Below, one piece after another: positions 27,499-38,382 of a DNA stretch of 64,000 bases. The notes under the pieces were generated by a model. That model saw nothing but the letters and a program-made list of their open reading frames with translations, was not told the DNA's origin and did not search any database. Source of the DNA: Protaetiibacter mangrovi (GTDB lineage: Bacteria; Actinomycetota; Actinomycetes; Actinomycetales; Microbacteriaceae); the NCBI RefSeq assembly GCF_024752305.1, contig NZ_JANTHX010000005.1:89050-153049 (forward strand), in the 5' to 3' direction. The position numbers were made by a program, and so were the translations under genes. Every line of letters starts with the position of its first letter. The first letter of the stretch is position 1.

Positions 27499-29213
27499 GC
27501 GCTCTGGAACCCCTGCTCTCCGTCGAGGACCTGCAGGTCGCGTTCAAGACGCAGGACGGCTTCGTGCCGGCCGTGCGCGGCGTGAGCTTCGACGTCTACC
27601 CGGGCGAGACGATCGCCATCGTCGGCGAGTCGGGCTCCGGCAAGTCGACGACCGCGCACGCCATCATCAACCTGCTGCCGGGCAGCGGGCGGATCACGGG
27701 CGGCAAGGTGCTGTTCGAGGGTCGCGACCTCTCCCAGCTCAAGCGCGGCGAGATGGAGGCCGTGCGCGGCAAGGAGATCGGCCTCGTCCCGCAGGACCCG
27801 ATGAACTCGCTGAACCCGGTGCACCGCATCGGCTTCCAGGTCGAGGAGACGATCCGTGCGAACGGGCTCGCCACCTCGAAGCGCGACGTGCGCAAGCGCG
27901 CCGTCGAGGTGCTCAAGGAGGCCGGCCTCGCGGACGCCGATCAGCGGCTGCGCCAGTTCCCGCACGAGTTCTCGGGCGGCATGCGGCAGCGCGTGCTCAT
28001 CGGCATCGGCCTGTCGTCGCACCCCAAGCTGGTGATCGCCGACGAACCGACGAGCGCGCTCGACGTCACGGTGCAGAAGAAGATCCTCGACCACCTCGAG
28101 CACCTGACCGCGGAACGCGGTACGGCCGTGATCTTCATCACGCACGACCTGGGGCTCGCCGCGGAGCGCGCCGAGAACCTGGTCGTCATGCACCGCGGCA
28201 AGATCGTGGAGTCGGGCCCCGCCCGCGAGATCCTGCAGAACCCGCGGCACCCCTACACCAAGCGGCTGGTCTCGGCGGCGCCGAGCCTCGCATCCCAGCG
28301 CATCCAGGCCGCCGCGGCGACCGGTGCGCCGATCGGCTCGGTGGAGGTCGAGGGCGAGGAGCCCACGCTCAGCCTGCTGACGGTGGCGGAGCGCGCAGCC
28401 GAGGCGTCCGTGGACGCCCCTCCGGTCATCGAGTTCCGCGACGTCACCAAGGTGTTCAAGATCCGCACCGGCGGGCCCCGTTCGATCCCGTTCACCGCGG
28501 TCGACAAGGTCTCGTTCCAGGTGCCCAAGGGGTCGACCATGGCGCTCGTGGGCGAGTCCGGCTCGGGCAAGTCGACGGCCGCCAAGCTGCTGCTGCGGCT
28601 CGAGGACATCACGTCCGGCACGATCCACGTCGACGGCAAGGACATCACGGAGCTCGGCAAGCAGGAGCTGCTCGCGCTGCGTCGCAAGATGCAGCCGGTG
28701 TTCCAGGACCCGTACGGCTCGCTCGACCCGCTGCACAACATCGGCAACACCATCGCGGAGCCGCTCAACGTGCACCGCGTCGGCGACGCCAAGACGCGCA
28801 AGGCGCGCGTTCTCGAGGTGCTCGACCAGGTCGCGCTGCCGCAGACCGTGCTGGCGCGCTACCCGAACGAGCTCTCGGGCGGGCAGCGGCAGCGCGTCGC
28901 GATCGCGCGCGCGCTCGCGCTCAAGCCCGAGATCGTCGTGCTCGACGAGGCGGTGTCCGCGCTCGACGTGCTCGTGCAGGCGCAGGTGCTCAACCTGCTG
29001 GCCGAGCTGCAGTCCGAGCTGGGGCTCACCTACCTGTTCATCACGCACGACCTGGCGGTCGTGCGCGTCATCGCCGACCACGTGTCGGTGATGCAGCAGG
29101 GCAAGATCGTCGAGCAGGCGACCGTGGGCGAGGTCTTCGACAACCCGAAGACCGCGTACACCCGCGAGCTGCTCGCCGCCATCCCCGGCGTCGACATCCC
29201 GCTGGGGGCCTGA
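27495..29213 (+). CDS. Oligopeptide ABC transporter ATPase, fused OppD-OppF
   Basis: 572 aa carrying two complete nucleotide-binding domains in one chain. Domain 1 (residues ~5-260) has Walker A GESGSGKSTTAH, signature FSGGMRQRV and Walker B LVIADEP. Domain 2 (~320-570) has GESGSGKSTAAK, LSGGQRQRVAIARAL and IVVLDEA. The C-terminal oligopeptide-type extensions (HPYTKRLVSAAP, KTAYTRELLAAIPG) are present. It powers peptide import by the two permeases upstream. Both catalytic sites look intact. The ATG overlaps the oppC-like TGA. Confidence 0.94.
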   Translation: MSALEPLLSVEDLQVAFKTQDGFVPAVRGVSFDVYPGETIAIVGESGSGKSTTAHAIINLLPGSGRITGGKVLFEGRDLSQLKRGEMEAVRGKEIGLVPQDPMNSLNPVHRIGFQVEETIRANGLATSKRDVRKRAVEVLKEAGLADADQRLRQFPHEFSGGMRQRVLIGIGLSSHPKLVIADEPTSALDVTVQKKILDHLEHLTAERGTAVIFITHDLGLAAERAENLVVMHRGKIVESGPAREILQNPRHPYTKRLVSAAPSLASQRIQAAAATGAPIGSVEVEGEEPTLSLLTVAERAAEASVDAPPVIEFRDVTKVFKIRTGGPRSIPFTAVDKVSFQVPKGSTMALVGESGSGKSTAAKLLLRLEDITSGTIHVDGKDITELGKQELLALRRKMQPVFQDPYGSLDPLHNIGNTIAEPLNVHRVGDAKTRKARVLEVLDQVALPQTVLARYPNELSGGQRQRVAIARALALKPEIVVLDEAVSALDVLVQAQVLNLLAELQSELGLTYLFITHDLAVVRVIADHVSVMQQGKIVEQATVGEVFDNPKTAYTRELLAAIPGVDIPLGA

Positions 29214-29235
29214 ACCCGCGCCTAGGGTGGAGAGG

Positions 29236-31086
29236 GTGACCTCCCCCCGCTTCCCGGCTCTCGCCGCCGCCGTGCTCGTCACGGCGGCGGCGCTGGCGGG
29301 CTGCACGGATCAGGACCGGATCGTCGAGGGCTCGACGGTCGCGGTCGCGGTCGACGGAACCCTCACCTCGCTCAACCCGAACAGCTCCTACGGTCGCGCG
29401 TCGGAGGTCAACGCCGACGTCGCCTACCTGACGGGCACCTCGTTCGCGTATCCGGACGACGCCTACGGTCTCGTGCGAGACACGAGCTTCGGCAGCGCCG
29501 AGCGGACCGCCGACGACCCCCTGACCGTGCGGTACACGATCGCCGAGGGGGTCACCTGGTCGGACGGGGTGCCCGTGACGCCCGCGGATCTGCTGCTCGC
29601 CTGGGCGGCCAACTCGGGGGCGCTCGACACGCCCGACGTCGACCCCGAGGCCTACGTCGACGCGGAGTCGGGGCGCCTCACCGAGCTGCCCGGCGACGTC
29701 GTGTACTTCGACGGAGCCCGGGGGAGGGGTCTCGAGCGCGCCACCCAGACCCCGCAGCTCGGCGACGACGGGCGATCGCTGTTCGTGCACTTCGACGAGT
29801 TCACCCCCGGCTGGGAGACCGCCCTGGCGCCGGGGCTGCCCGCCCACGTGGTGGCGTCGCGTGCGCTCGGACTGCCGCTCGGCGACGCGGCGGCCTCGGC
29901 GGACCCGGATGCGGCGGACGCGCGCGCGGCCCAGGACGCGCTCGTGTCGGCCGTGGACGACGCCGATCCCGCCGCGCTCTCGGCGATCGCGAACGTGTGG
30001 AACAGCGGGTACGACCTCACCGGCGCCGCACCCGACCCGGAGCTGCTGGTCGCGAGCGGCCCGTACCTCGTCTCCGAGGTGCGCGACGGCAGGGTCACCC
30101 TCACAGCGAACCCGCGGTATCGCGGCGCGCGGGCCCCCGCGATCCAGACGATCGTGCTCTCGACCGTCGCCGACCCGGCCGAGCTGGTGCGCCGCTTCCA
30201 GGACGGCACGGTCGACGTCGCCTCCCCGGCGCCCGACCCCGGAGTCGCGAGCGAGCTGAGCGAGGTGCCCGGAGTGACCGTCACCGCCGGCTCCGAGGCG
30301 ACCTTCGAGCACCTCGATCTGCAGTTCGCGGACTCGAAGAGCGGCGCCTTCGGCGACCCGCGGGTGCGGCAGGCGTTCCTGCACGTGGTGCCGAGGCAGC
30401 AGATCCTCGACGAGCTGGTGGTGCCGGACCAGGTCGACGCGGGGCTGCTCGACTCGTTCGTGCTGCGCCCCGGTGCGCCGGGTTACGACGACACCATCGC
30501 CGACAACGGATCGGCCGACTACCAGTCGACCGACGTCGACGCCGCGCGCAGTCTGCTGGCGGAGGCGGGCGTCGGCGCGCCCGAGGTGTGCATCCTGTTC
30601 GACCCCGCCGACGCGCGCCGGGTCGCCGAGTTCGAGCTGATCCGCACCTCGGCGGCTCGTGCGGGCTTCCGCGTGACCGACTGCTCGCGGTCCGACTGGA
30701 CGAGCATCCTCGGGGTGGCGGGCGCCTACGATGCCGCGCTGTTCGCCTGGGACACGACGCGGCTCGGCCCGGGAGCCGTCGCGGCGGTGTTCCGCAGCGA
30801 CTCGGCCGTCGCCAACCTCAACCACTACTCCGATCCGCGTGCGGACGAGCTGGTCGACGCGATCACGGGCACCGACGACCCCGAGGCGCAGAGTGCCGCG
30901 CTCGGCGAGCTCGACGCCGTGCTGTGGGCGGACGCGTACGGCGTGCCGCTGTTCGCGCATCCGACCCTCACCGCCGTCTCGGACCGCGTGGCGGGCGTCA
31001 CGCGGTCCCCGCTGGCCCGCGGAGTGCTCTGGGACGCGTGGTCCTGGACGCCCGCGACCCCGAGCGCGAGCCCGGCGGCGGGCTGA
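29236..31086 (+). CDS. Second oligopeptide-binding lipoprotein (SBP_bac_5)
   Basis: 616 aa from the GTG at 29236, next to a GGAGAGG; a GTG at 29227 would add three residues. The lipobox LAGC gives lipidation at Cys23. Family blocks include LTSLNPNSSYGRASEVNADVAYLTGTSF, VTWSDGVPVTPADLLLAWA and PRVRQAFLHVVPRQQI. It shares the operon direction but only distant similarity with the first binding protein, so it may extend substrate range of the same permease. It is 22 nt after the ATPase gene. Confidence 0.88.
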   Translation: MTSPRFPALAAAVLVTAAALAGCTDQDRIVEGSTVAVAVDGTLTSLNPNSSYGRASEVNADVAYLTGTSFAYPDDAYGLVRDTSFGSAERTADDPLTVRYTIAEGVTWSDGVPVTPADLLLAWAANSGALDTPDVDPEAYVDAESGRLTELPGDVVYFDGARGRGLERATQTPQLGDDGRSLFVHFDEFTPGWETALAPGLPAHVVASRALGLPLGDAAASADPDAADARAAQDALVSAVDDADPAALSAIANVWNSGYDLTGAAPDPELLVASGPYLVSEVRDGRVTLTANPRYRGARAPAIQTIVLSTVADPAELVRRFQDGTVDVASPAPDPGVASELSEVPGVTVTAGSEATFEHLDLQFADSKSGAFGDPRVRQAFLHVVPRQQILDELVVPDQVDAGLLDSFVLRPGAPGYDDTIADNGSADYQSTDVDAARSLLAEAGVGAPEVCILFDPADARRVAEFELIRTSAARAGFRVTDCSRSDWTSILGVAGAYDAALFAWDTTRLGPGAVAAVFRSDSAVANLNHYSDPRADELVDAITGTDDPEAQSAALGELDAVLWADAYGVPLFAHPTLTAVSDRVAGVTRSPLARGVLWDAWSWTPATPSASPAAG

Positions 31087-31152
31087 CCGGTAGGATGGGG
31101 TGTCGCGCATCGCGCGCCGTCGACTTCCCCTCCAACATCCCGAGGTTCCCGC

Positions 31153-33066
<1,914 letters not shown>

Positions 33067-33127
33067 CGGCGTCAACCCTCCGGGGCGCGTCGCGCGTCGT
33101 GACAGCGACACCACCACGGAGGTCCCC

Positions 33128-33565
33128 ATGTCGCACCGCATCCGCATCGCCGCCGCCCTCGCCGCGCTGACGCTCGCCACAGGCGCGCTCACCGGCTGCT
33201 CGCTCATCCCGAACCCGGTCCGCGACATCGTGGAGCAGGGCACGGGGGGAGGCGGGTCAGGCTCGGACAACCCGCTCGGCTCCATCCCCGCCGATTTCCC
33301 CTCCGAGGTGCCGCTCGTCGACGGGGACGTCATCGCCGGGCTCAAGGTGAACGACCGCAGTTGGGGCGTGACGATCCGCGTCGCCGACGAGGCGGCCGCC
33401 GATCAGGCCAAGCAGCTGATGCTCGACGCGGGCTTCACCGAGCTCATCGAGGGCGCGTCGGCCTACGAGAAGGACGACCTGAAGGTCGTCATCGTCGCGG
33501 GTCCGGCCGACGACGACGAGGGCGGCTACGCCGTCGCGTACACCGTCGTCATCGTCACCGAGTAG
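33128..33565 (+). CDS. Small lipoprotein of unknown function
   Basis: 145 aa with an N-terminal lipoprotein signal; lipobox LTGC gives a lipidated Cys24. After a Gly/Ser-rich linker (EQGTGGGGSGSDNPL) comes an acidic domain of about 100 residues with IPADFPSEVPLVDGDVIAG and a likely alpha/beta fold (VTIRVADEAAADQAKQLMLDAGF). It is exported and anchored to the outer leaflet of the membrane. The family is common in actinobacteria but without known function. GGAGG precedes the ATG. It follows typA by 61 nt. Confidence 0.85.
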   Translation: MSHRIRIAAALAALTLATGALTGCSLIPNPVRDIVEQGTGGGGSGSDNPLGSIPADFPSEVPLVDGDVIAGLKVNDRSWGVTIRVADEAAADQAKQLMLDAGFTELIEGASAYEKDDLKVVIVAGPADDDEGGYAVAYTVVIVTE

Positions 33566-33625
33566 CGCGCCGCGCGTCATCCGACCGCCGCGATCCGTTC
33601 ACCCGCGTGGGGTTGGATCGCGGCG

Positions 33626-34465
33626 GTGGAACGAAAGGGGATGCTGCTCGCCGTCGGGGTGCTCGGTGCCCTCGCCGCGGTCGGCGTCGGCCTCCGTGCG
33701 GCCCTCGCCCACCAGGCCGCTCTCGCCCGGCGACGGATCGGCAAGCCGCACGGTGACGACGTGCCCCGCTCGGATCGCATCTGGCGACCCCGGCTCGCGG
33801 GCGAGCCGCTCGAGCTGCTCGTGATGGGCGACTCCGTCGCGGCGGGGCTCGGCGCGCACCGCCGCAAGGACACCCCGGGCGCGCGCCTGGCGAAAGGCCT
33901 CGCCCGTGCGACCGCCCGACCGGTCGAACTGCGCACCGTCGCCGTCGTCGGAGCGGAGACCTCGTCGCTCGCCGCACAGCTCGATGCCCTGCCCCGCGGT
34001 TACCGGCCGGATGTCGCGCTCGTGATCGTGGGTGGCAACGACGTGACCCACCGCATCCCCCTCTCGACCTCGACCGCGCACTTGCGCGACGCCGTCGAGC
34101 GACTCCGCGATCTCGGCGCCGAGGTGATCGTCGGGACGTGCCCCGACCTCGGCGCGGTGCGTACCGTGCCGCAACCCCTGCGCGAGCTGCTGTCGCGGCT
34201 GTCTCGACGGCTCGCGGCCGCGCAGGCGGCGACCGCCGCATCCGCGGGGGCGCGCGTCGTCTCGCTGCGTCAGGCGGTGGGCGGGTACTTCGTGGCCAGC
34301 CCCGACGAGGCGTTCGGCATCGACGGCTTCCACCCCAGTGCGCTCGGCTATCGCCGCACTGCCGAGGCGCTGCTCCCCGCGGCGGTCGCCGCCCTCGCCA
34401 CACCGAGTGCTACCGAAACCGGCGACCGCCACCCGTCCACGGGTAGCGCTCGCCGGTTTCGGTAG
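33626..34465 (+). CDS. SGNH/GDSL-family hydrolase
   Basis: 279 aa from the GTG at 33626, with the ATG at 33641 as an alternative. A short hydrophobic N-terminus (LLAVGVLGALAAVGVGL) is a signal anchor. The four SGNH blocks are visible: GDSVAAGLGA (Ser nucleophile), the Gly block VVGAETSSLAAQL, GGNDVTHRIP (Asn), and DGFHPSALGYRR (Asp and His). It probably hydrolyses an ester at the cell surface. The last 20 residues (SATETGDRHPSTGSARRFR) are read from the two arms of the terminator-like palindrome, so the C-terminus may be a recent extension. Confidence 0.9.
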   Translation: MERKGMLLAVGVLGALAAVGVGLRAALAHQAALARRRIGKPHGDDVPRSDRIWRPRLAGEPLELLVMGDSVAAGLGAHRRKDTPGARLAKGLARATARPVELRTVAVVGAETSSLAAQLDALPRGYRPDVALVIVGGNDVTHRIPLSTSTAHLRDAVERLRDLGAEVIVGTCPDLGAVRTVPQPLRELLSRLSRRLAAAQAATAASAGARVVSLRQAVGGYFVASPDEAFGIDGFHPSALGYRRTAEALLPAAVAALATPSATETGDRHPSTGSARRFR

Positions 34466-34470
34466 CGCTC
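34405..34470. terminator. 21-bp stem palindrome overlapping the SGNH stop
   Basis: GAGTGCTACCGAAACCGGCGA (34405-34425; one G-T pair) pairs with the sequence ending GGTAGCGCTC (34450-34470). A smaller ACCCG/CGGGT stem lies in the loop. The TAG of the SGNH gene (34463-34465) is inside the right arm. It can terminate both the SGNH gene and the convergent efeB. Confidence 0.7.
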
Positions 34471-34475
34471 GCGGA

Positions 34476-35771
34476 TCAGGCGAGGAGGGCGTCGCCGATC
34501 GAGCCGCCCTCCGGCACCCCCGCGGGGATCGCGAAGACCGCCGAGCCCACGTGGCGCAGGTACTCGTTCAGGCCGTCGCGGGCGAGCGAGCGCTGCACGG
34601 TCACGAAGCGCGCCGGGTCGTTCTGGAAGCTGAGGAAGAACAAGCCTGCGTCGAGGCGGCCGAGCTCGTCGTTGCCGTCGACGAAGTTGTAGCCGCGGCG
34701 CAGCAGCCGGATGCCGCCGTTGACGTCCGGATGCGCGAGCCGCACGTGCGCGTCGGCCGCGATCGCCGGCGTGCCGTCGGCGTCCGTCGCGTCGAGGTCG
34801 ATCGGGGCGAACTCGGTGCCGCCCGAGAGCGGCCCGCCCTCGCCCTTGGTGCGACCGACGAGGTCCTCCTGCTCGGCCAGCTGCACGCGGTCCCAGCTCT
34901 CGATGATCATCCGGATGCGGCGGGCCACCAGGTAGCTGCCCCCCACCATCCAGTCGGGGCCCTGCTCGGACGACACCCAGACGTGCTCGGCGACCTCGGC
35001 GGGCTCCTCCGCCTTGAGGTTGGCGGTGCCGTCCTTGAAGCCGAACAGGTTCCGCGGGGTCACCTGGCTCGTCGAGGTCGAGGAGGTGCGCCCGAACCCG
35101 AGCTGCGACCAGCGCAAGCTCGCGCGACCGAACGCGATGCGGCTGAGGTTGCGGATGGCGTGCACCGCCACCTGCGGATCGTCGGCGCACGCCTGCACGC
35201 ACAGGTCGCCGCCGGAGCGCGCGGGGTCGAGGGCGTCGCCCGTGAAGCGGGGGAGCGGCTCGAGGGCCGGCGGTCGGCGGTCGGCGAGACCGAAGCGGTC
35301 GACGCCCTCCGCGGTCTCGAACAGCGTGGGGCCGAAGCCGAAGGTGATCGTGAGCCCCGACGGCGGCAGCCCCAGCGCCTCGCCGGTGTCCTCGGGCGGC
35401 GCGTACGGCGAACCGTCCACCGCGCCGGTCTCGCCCACCTCGAGACCCTGCGTCATGCGCGCCGCGGCGTCCGTCCAGTCGGCGAGCAGGCTCGCCAGCT
35501 CGTCGCGGGTGGCGCCGTCGGCGAGGTCGAACGCGGCGAAGTGCAGCCGATCCTGGGCCGGCGTGGTGATGCCGGCCTGGTGCCCGCCGTAGAAGTCGTA
35601 GCGGGTCGTGCTCCCCGATCCGGATGCCGCCCCGGCCACCGACGCGGCGAGCGCGCCGCCCGCCGCCCCGCCCACCACGAGGCCCGCGCCGCCGACGGCG
35701 GCGAGGCCGAGCAGCCCGCGGCGCGAGATGCCGTCGTCGGGCCCGGGTGGGGTGGGCGGGGATGCGGTCAT
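34476..35771 (-). CDS. efeB: DyP-type heme peroxidase EfeB
   Basis: 431 aa. Twin-arginine signal with ISRRGLLGLAAVGGAG near residue 15 sends the folded, heme-loaded protein outside. The DyP motif GFKDGTAN (GxxDG) supplies the distal Asp, and the C-terminal IRLLRRGYNFVDGND with the late Arg and a proximal His (VRLAHPDV) fits the family. In EfeUOB it is thought to oxidise Fe(II) or release iron from heme for uptake. Its ATG overlaps the efeO stop by one base. Last gene of the efeU-efeO-efeB operon. Confidence 0.95.
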   Translation of the reverse strand: MTASPPTPPGPDDGISRRGLLGLAAVGGAGLVVGGAAGGALAASVAGAASGSGSTTRYDFYGGHQAGITTPAQDRLHFAAFDLADGATRDELASLLADWTDAAARMTQGLEVGETGAVDGSPYAPPEDTGEALGLPPSGLTITFGFGPTLFETAEGVDRFGLADRRPPALEPLPRFTGDALDPARSGGDLCVQACADDPQVAVHAIRNLSRIAFGRASLRWSQLGFGRTSSTSTSQVTPRNLFGFKDGTANLKAEEPAEVAEHVWVSSEQGPDWMVGGSYLVARRIRMIIESWDRVQLAEQEDLVGRTKGEGGPLSGGTEFAPIDLDATDADGTPAIAADAHVRLAHPDVNGGIRLLRRGYNFVDGNDELGRLDAGLFFLSFQNDPARFVTVQRSLARDGLNEYLRHVGSAVFAIPAGVPEGGSIGDALLA

Positions 35772-36976
35772 CAGACTCCGAGGACGGTGCTGGTCAGCTG
35801 CGAGAGGGGCTCGGCGAGCGCGTTGACGGCGTCGGAGAGCTGCTTGCGCTGCGCGTCGGTCACCTGATCGTAGGGGGTGAAGCCGTCGTCGACGGAGCCG
35901 TACTGCGCGAGCACCGTCTCGAGGGCGTCGAACTGCTTCCGGATCTCGCTCGCGAGGGTCTCGCCCTCGTCGCTCGTCGAGGCGAGCTTCTCGACGTTGC
36001 CGAAGGCCACGGAGGCGCCGTCGACGTTCGCCGCGAAGTCGGAGAGGTCGGTGTGCGACCACCAGTCCTCCTCGCCCGAGATCTTGCCGGTGGCGACCTC
36101 GTCGAGCAGCCCGATGGCGCCGTTCGAGATGTCGGACAGGCTCACCGTGAACGTCGGGTCGGAGACGAGGTCGAGCAGCTGCTGCACGTCGGCGACGAGC
36201 TGGTCGCCGAACCGCGTGCGCTGCTCGGGCGTGGACGGCTGCCAGTCGAGCCAGGCGCTCGTGCCGTCCGAGTTCAGGGCGTCGGCATCCGGAACCCAGA
36301 GGTCCTTCTCGATGCGGTGGAACCCGGTCCAGTCGAGGCCCTCGGCCACGGCGTCGACCTCGCGGTAGTCGATCTTCGGGTCGAGGTCGCCGAACGCCTC
36401 GGCCGTCGGCTCGATGCGCTCGTAGGGCACGCGGGCGGCCGCGAACAGGGTGCGGGCCGTCGCATCGTCGCCCGCCTGGTAGGCGGCGACCAGCTGCTGC
36501 ACCCGCGGGAGCAGCTCGCCGGCCTGCGAGCGGATGTAGGCGATGTAGTTCGTCACAGCCTCGTCCTCGAGCGCCTGGCGGTCGGCGTCCACGACGGCGG
36601 CCTCGCCCGTGACGGTGAACTCGGCGAGCCCGATCGGCTCGCCCACCAGCTGGAACTTGCACGCCGTGTAGTACGTGCCCGGGTCCAGCTGCACGGTGTA
36701 GCTGACGGGCTGGCCGGGCGCGATGTTCTCCTTCTCGCCGACGATCCGCAGCTTGTCGTCGGCGAGGATCTCGAACTCGTTGAGGTCGCTGCCCGTGTTG
36801 TCGAGCTCGAAGGTGATGGCACCCGCGGGGGCGGTGTCGGCCGAGACCGCGCAGCTCGTGTCGGTGATCGCCACGTTCAGGGCGTCGCCGGCCGGGGTGT
36901 TCGGCACGCAGCCGGTGAGCAGGAGGGCGGATGCGCCGAGCGCCGCGGCGGCGGCGAGCGGGAGGCGGGTGGGCAT
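35771..36976 (-). CDS. efeO: Iron uptake lipoprotein EfeO (cupredoxin plus imelysin domains)
   Basis: 401 aa. Signal with lipobox LTGC, lipidated Cys23. Residues ~30-130 form the cupredoxin-like domain (VAITDTSCAVSADTAPAG..., PGTYYTACKFQ). Residues ~145-401 are the imelysin (M75) domain with the metal-ligand motif GFHRIEKDLW (HxxE). It holds extracellular iron and hands it to EfeU. The gene is 45 nt from efeU and shares one base with efeB, supporting a single operon under the iron box upstream of efeU. Confidence 0.95.
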   Translation of the reverse strand: MPTRLPLAAAAALGASALLLTGCVPNTPAGDALNVAITDTSCAVSADTAPAGAITFELDNTGSDLNEFEILADDKLRIVGEKENIAPGQPVSYTVQLDPGTYYTACKFQLVGEPIGLAEFTVTGEAAVVDADRQALEDEAVTNYIAYIRSQAGELLPRVQQLVAAYQAGDDATARTLFAAARVPYERIEPTAEAFGDLDPKIDYREVDAVAEGLDWTGFHRIEKDLWVPDADALNSDGTSAWLDWQPSTPEQRTRFGDQLVADVQQLLDLVSDPTFTVSLSDISNGAIGLLDEVATGKISGEEDWWSHTDLSDFAANVDGASVAFGNVEKLASTSDEGETLASEIRKQFDALETVLAQYGSVDDGFTPYDQVTDAQRKQLSDAVNALAEPLSQLTSTVLGV

Positions 36977-37021
36977 GGGTCTCCTCGGGGATGTGCGGGG
37001 CGGGGATCGGGGTGCTGCGGG

Positions 37022-37897
37022 TCAGGCGGTGTGCTCCACCGCATCCGGGACACGGCGGGTGGGTGCCGGGCCGGATGAGGTGGCGGGGCGGGGCGAGCGC
37101 CGGCTGCGGCGCAGGAACACGGTGCCCGTCACGACGATGTAGCCGAGCCATGCGATGACCTGGGCCCAGGTGGGCTCCGGGGTGAAGTTGAAGACGCCGG
37201 CGAGCACCATGCCGTACCAGCTGGTGGCGGGGACGAGGGCGGCGAGGCTGAACGCGGGCTGGCCCGCGCCGGGGATGACCCCCGCCTCCTGCAGGTCGCC
37301 GACGCCGTAGGCCAGCACTCCGGCCGCGACGACGATGAGGAAGATGCCCGTCCAGCGGAAGAACACGGCGAGGTTGATGCGCACGAAGCCGCGGTAGATC
37401 AGGTAGGAGATGACGGCGGCGCCGAGCAGCCCGAGCACCGCGCCGAGGGTGCCGAGCACGGGCTCGCCGGTGGAGGTGGTCGCTGCCCAGACGAAGAGCG
37501 CGGTCTCGACCCCCTCGCGGCCGACGCTCACGACGCCGAGCACCACGAGCCCCCAGCCGGCACCGCGGGCGATGGCACCGTCGAGGCCCTGCTCGAGCTC
37601 GCCCTTGAGGCCCCGCGAGTGGCGCAGCATCCAGAAGATCATCCAGGTGACGAGACCCACCGCGAGGATCGACAGCGAACCCCCGAGGATCTCCTGCGCC
37701 TGGAAGCTCAGGCCGAAGGGCCCCCAGGTGAGCAGCGCGCCCACGCCCAGCGAGAGCGCGATCGCGAGCGAGATGCCGATCCAGAGGCGGGGGATCAGCT
37801 CGTCGCGGCCGAGCTTCTTCAGGTAGGCGACGAGGATGCCGACCACGAGACCGGCCTCGAGGCCTTCGCGGAGGCCGATGAGCACGTTCGCGAGCAC
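37022..37897 (-). CDS. efeU: Iron permease EfeU (FTR1 family)
   Basis: 291 aa, seven membrane helices. The two REGLE-type iron-binding motifs are GLREGLEAGLVVG near residue 8 and GREGVETALFVW near residue 130, both needed for ferrous/ferric iron transport in the family. The C-terminus is a basic tail (RRSRRSPRPATSS). First gene of the efeU-efeO-efeB operon; a DtxR/IdeR-type box lies about 30 nt upstream of the ATG at 37897. Confidence 0.95.
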   Translation of the reverse strand: MLANVLIGLREGLEAGLVVGILVAYLKKLGRDELIPRLWIGISLAIALSLGVGALLTWGPFGLSFQAQEILGGSLSILAVGLVTWMIFWMLRHSRGLKGELEQGLDGAIARGAGWGLVVLGVVSVGREGVETALFVWAATTSTGEPVLGTLGAVLGLLGAAVISYLIYRGFVRINLAVFFRWTGIFLIVVAAGVLAYGVGDLQEAGVIPGAGQPAFSLAALVPATSWYGMVLAGVFNFTPEPTWAQVIAWLGYIVVTGTVFLRRSRRSPRPATSSGPAPTRRVPDAVEHTA

Positions 37898-37925
37898 GGG
37901 GGACTTTCCGGGTTTCTGGACGGGA

Positions 37926-37944
37926 TTAGGTAAGGCGATCCTTA
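37926..37944 (-). promoter_or_regulatory. DtxR/IdeR-type iron box
   Basis: TTAGGTAAGGCGATCCTTA matches the 19-bp IdeR consensus TTAGGTTAGGCTAACCTAA at 15 positions, and GGTAAGG/CCTTACC form a perfect palindrome (37929-37946). It sits about 30 nt before efeU, so iron-loaded DtxR/IdeR should repress efeUOB. This is inference from sequence and known family consensus. Confidence 0.85.
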
Positions 37945-38010
37945 CCGGCTCAGCGAGCCTACGCCCGTCGACCCCCGCTGTCCACTCGGAGCTCGGGCTA
38001 TCGTGGCGAC

Positions 38011-38373
38011 GTGAGTCCCCTGCTGCGCGCCGGAGTCGCCGTCCTGGCGGCCGTCGTCGGCGCCGTCGTCGGCCTCGTCACGACCTTCGCCCACGCGCAG
38101 TCGCCCCCGTGGGTGCTGCTCGGCGGTCTGCTGCTCGTCGCCGGCTACGTGCTCGGTGTCCGGCTCGCCTTCGAGGACCCGATCGCGACCTCCGCCGGCG
38201 CCCTCGGTGTGCTGGCGCCCGTCGGCTACGTGCTGCTGGTGCAGGGCGACGCCGTCGTCATCGGCGACGACGCGCTCGGCATCGCCTGGATCGTGGCGGT
38301 GCCCACCGTGATCGCGGCGGCCGCGGCCTGGCCGATCCGCCGACGTCCGGAACCCGGGTCCGAGTCGCCATAG
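38011..38373 (+). CDS. Small integral membrane protein
   Basis: 120 aa from the GTG at 38011. Four hydrophobic helices: AGVAVLAAVVGAVVGLVTTF, WVLLGGLLLVAGYVLGV, ALGVLAPVGYVLLVQG and GIAWIVAVPTVIAAAAAW, with a basic C-terminal tail (RRRPEPGSESP). A DUF6113-type or related actinobacterial membrane protein is possible, but I cannot be sure. It runs 9 nt ahead of fdxA on the same strand and often such a gene precedes ferredoxin in relatives. Function unknown. Confidence 0.75.
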   Translation: MSPLLRAGVAVLAAVVGAVVGLVTTFAHAQSPPWVLLGGLLLVAGYVLGVRLAFEDPIATSAGALGVLAPVGYVLLVQGDAVVIGDDALGIAWIVAVPTVIAAAAAWPIRRRPEPGSESP

Positions 38374-38382
38374 GATGAGACG

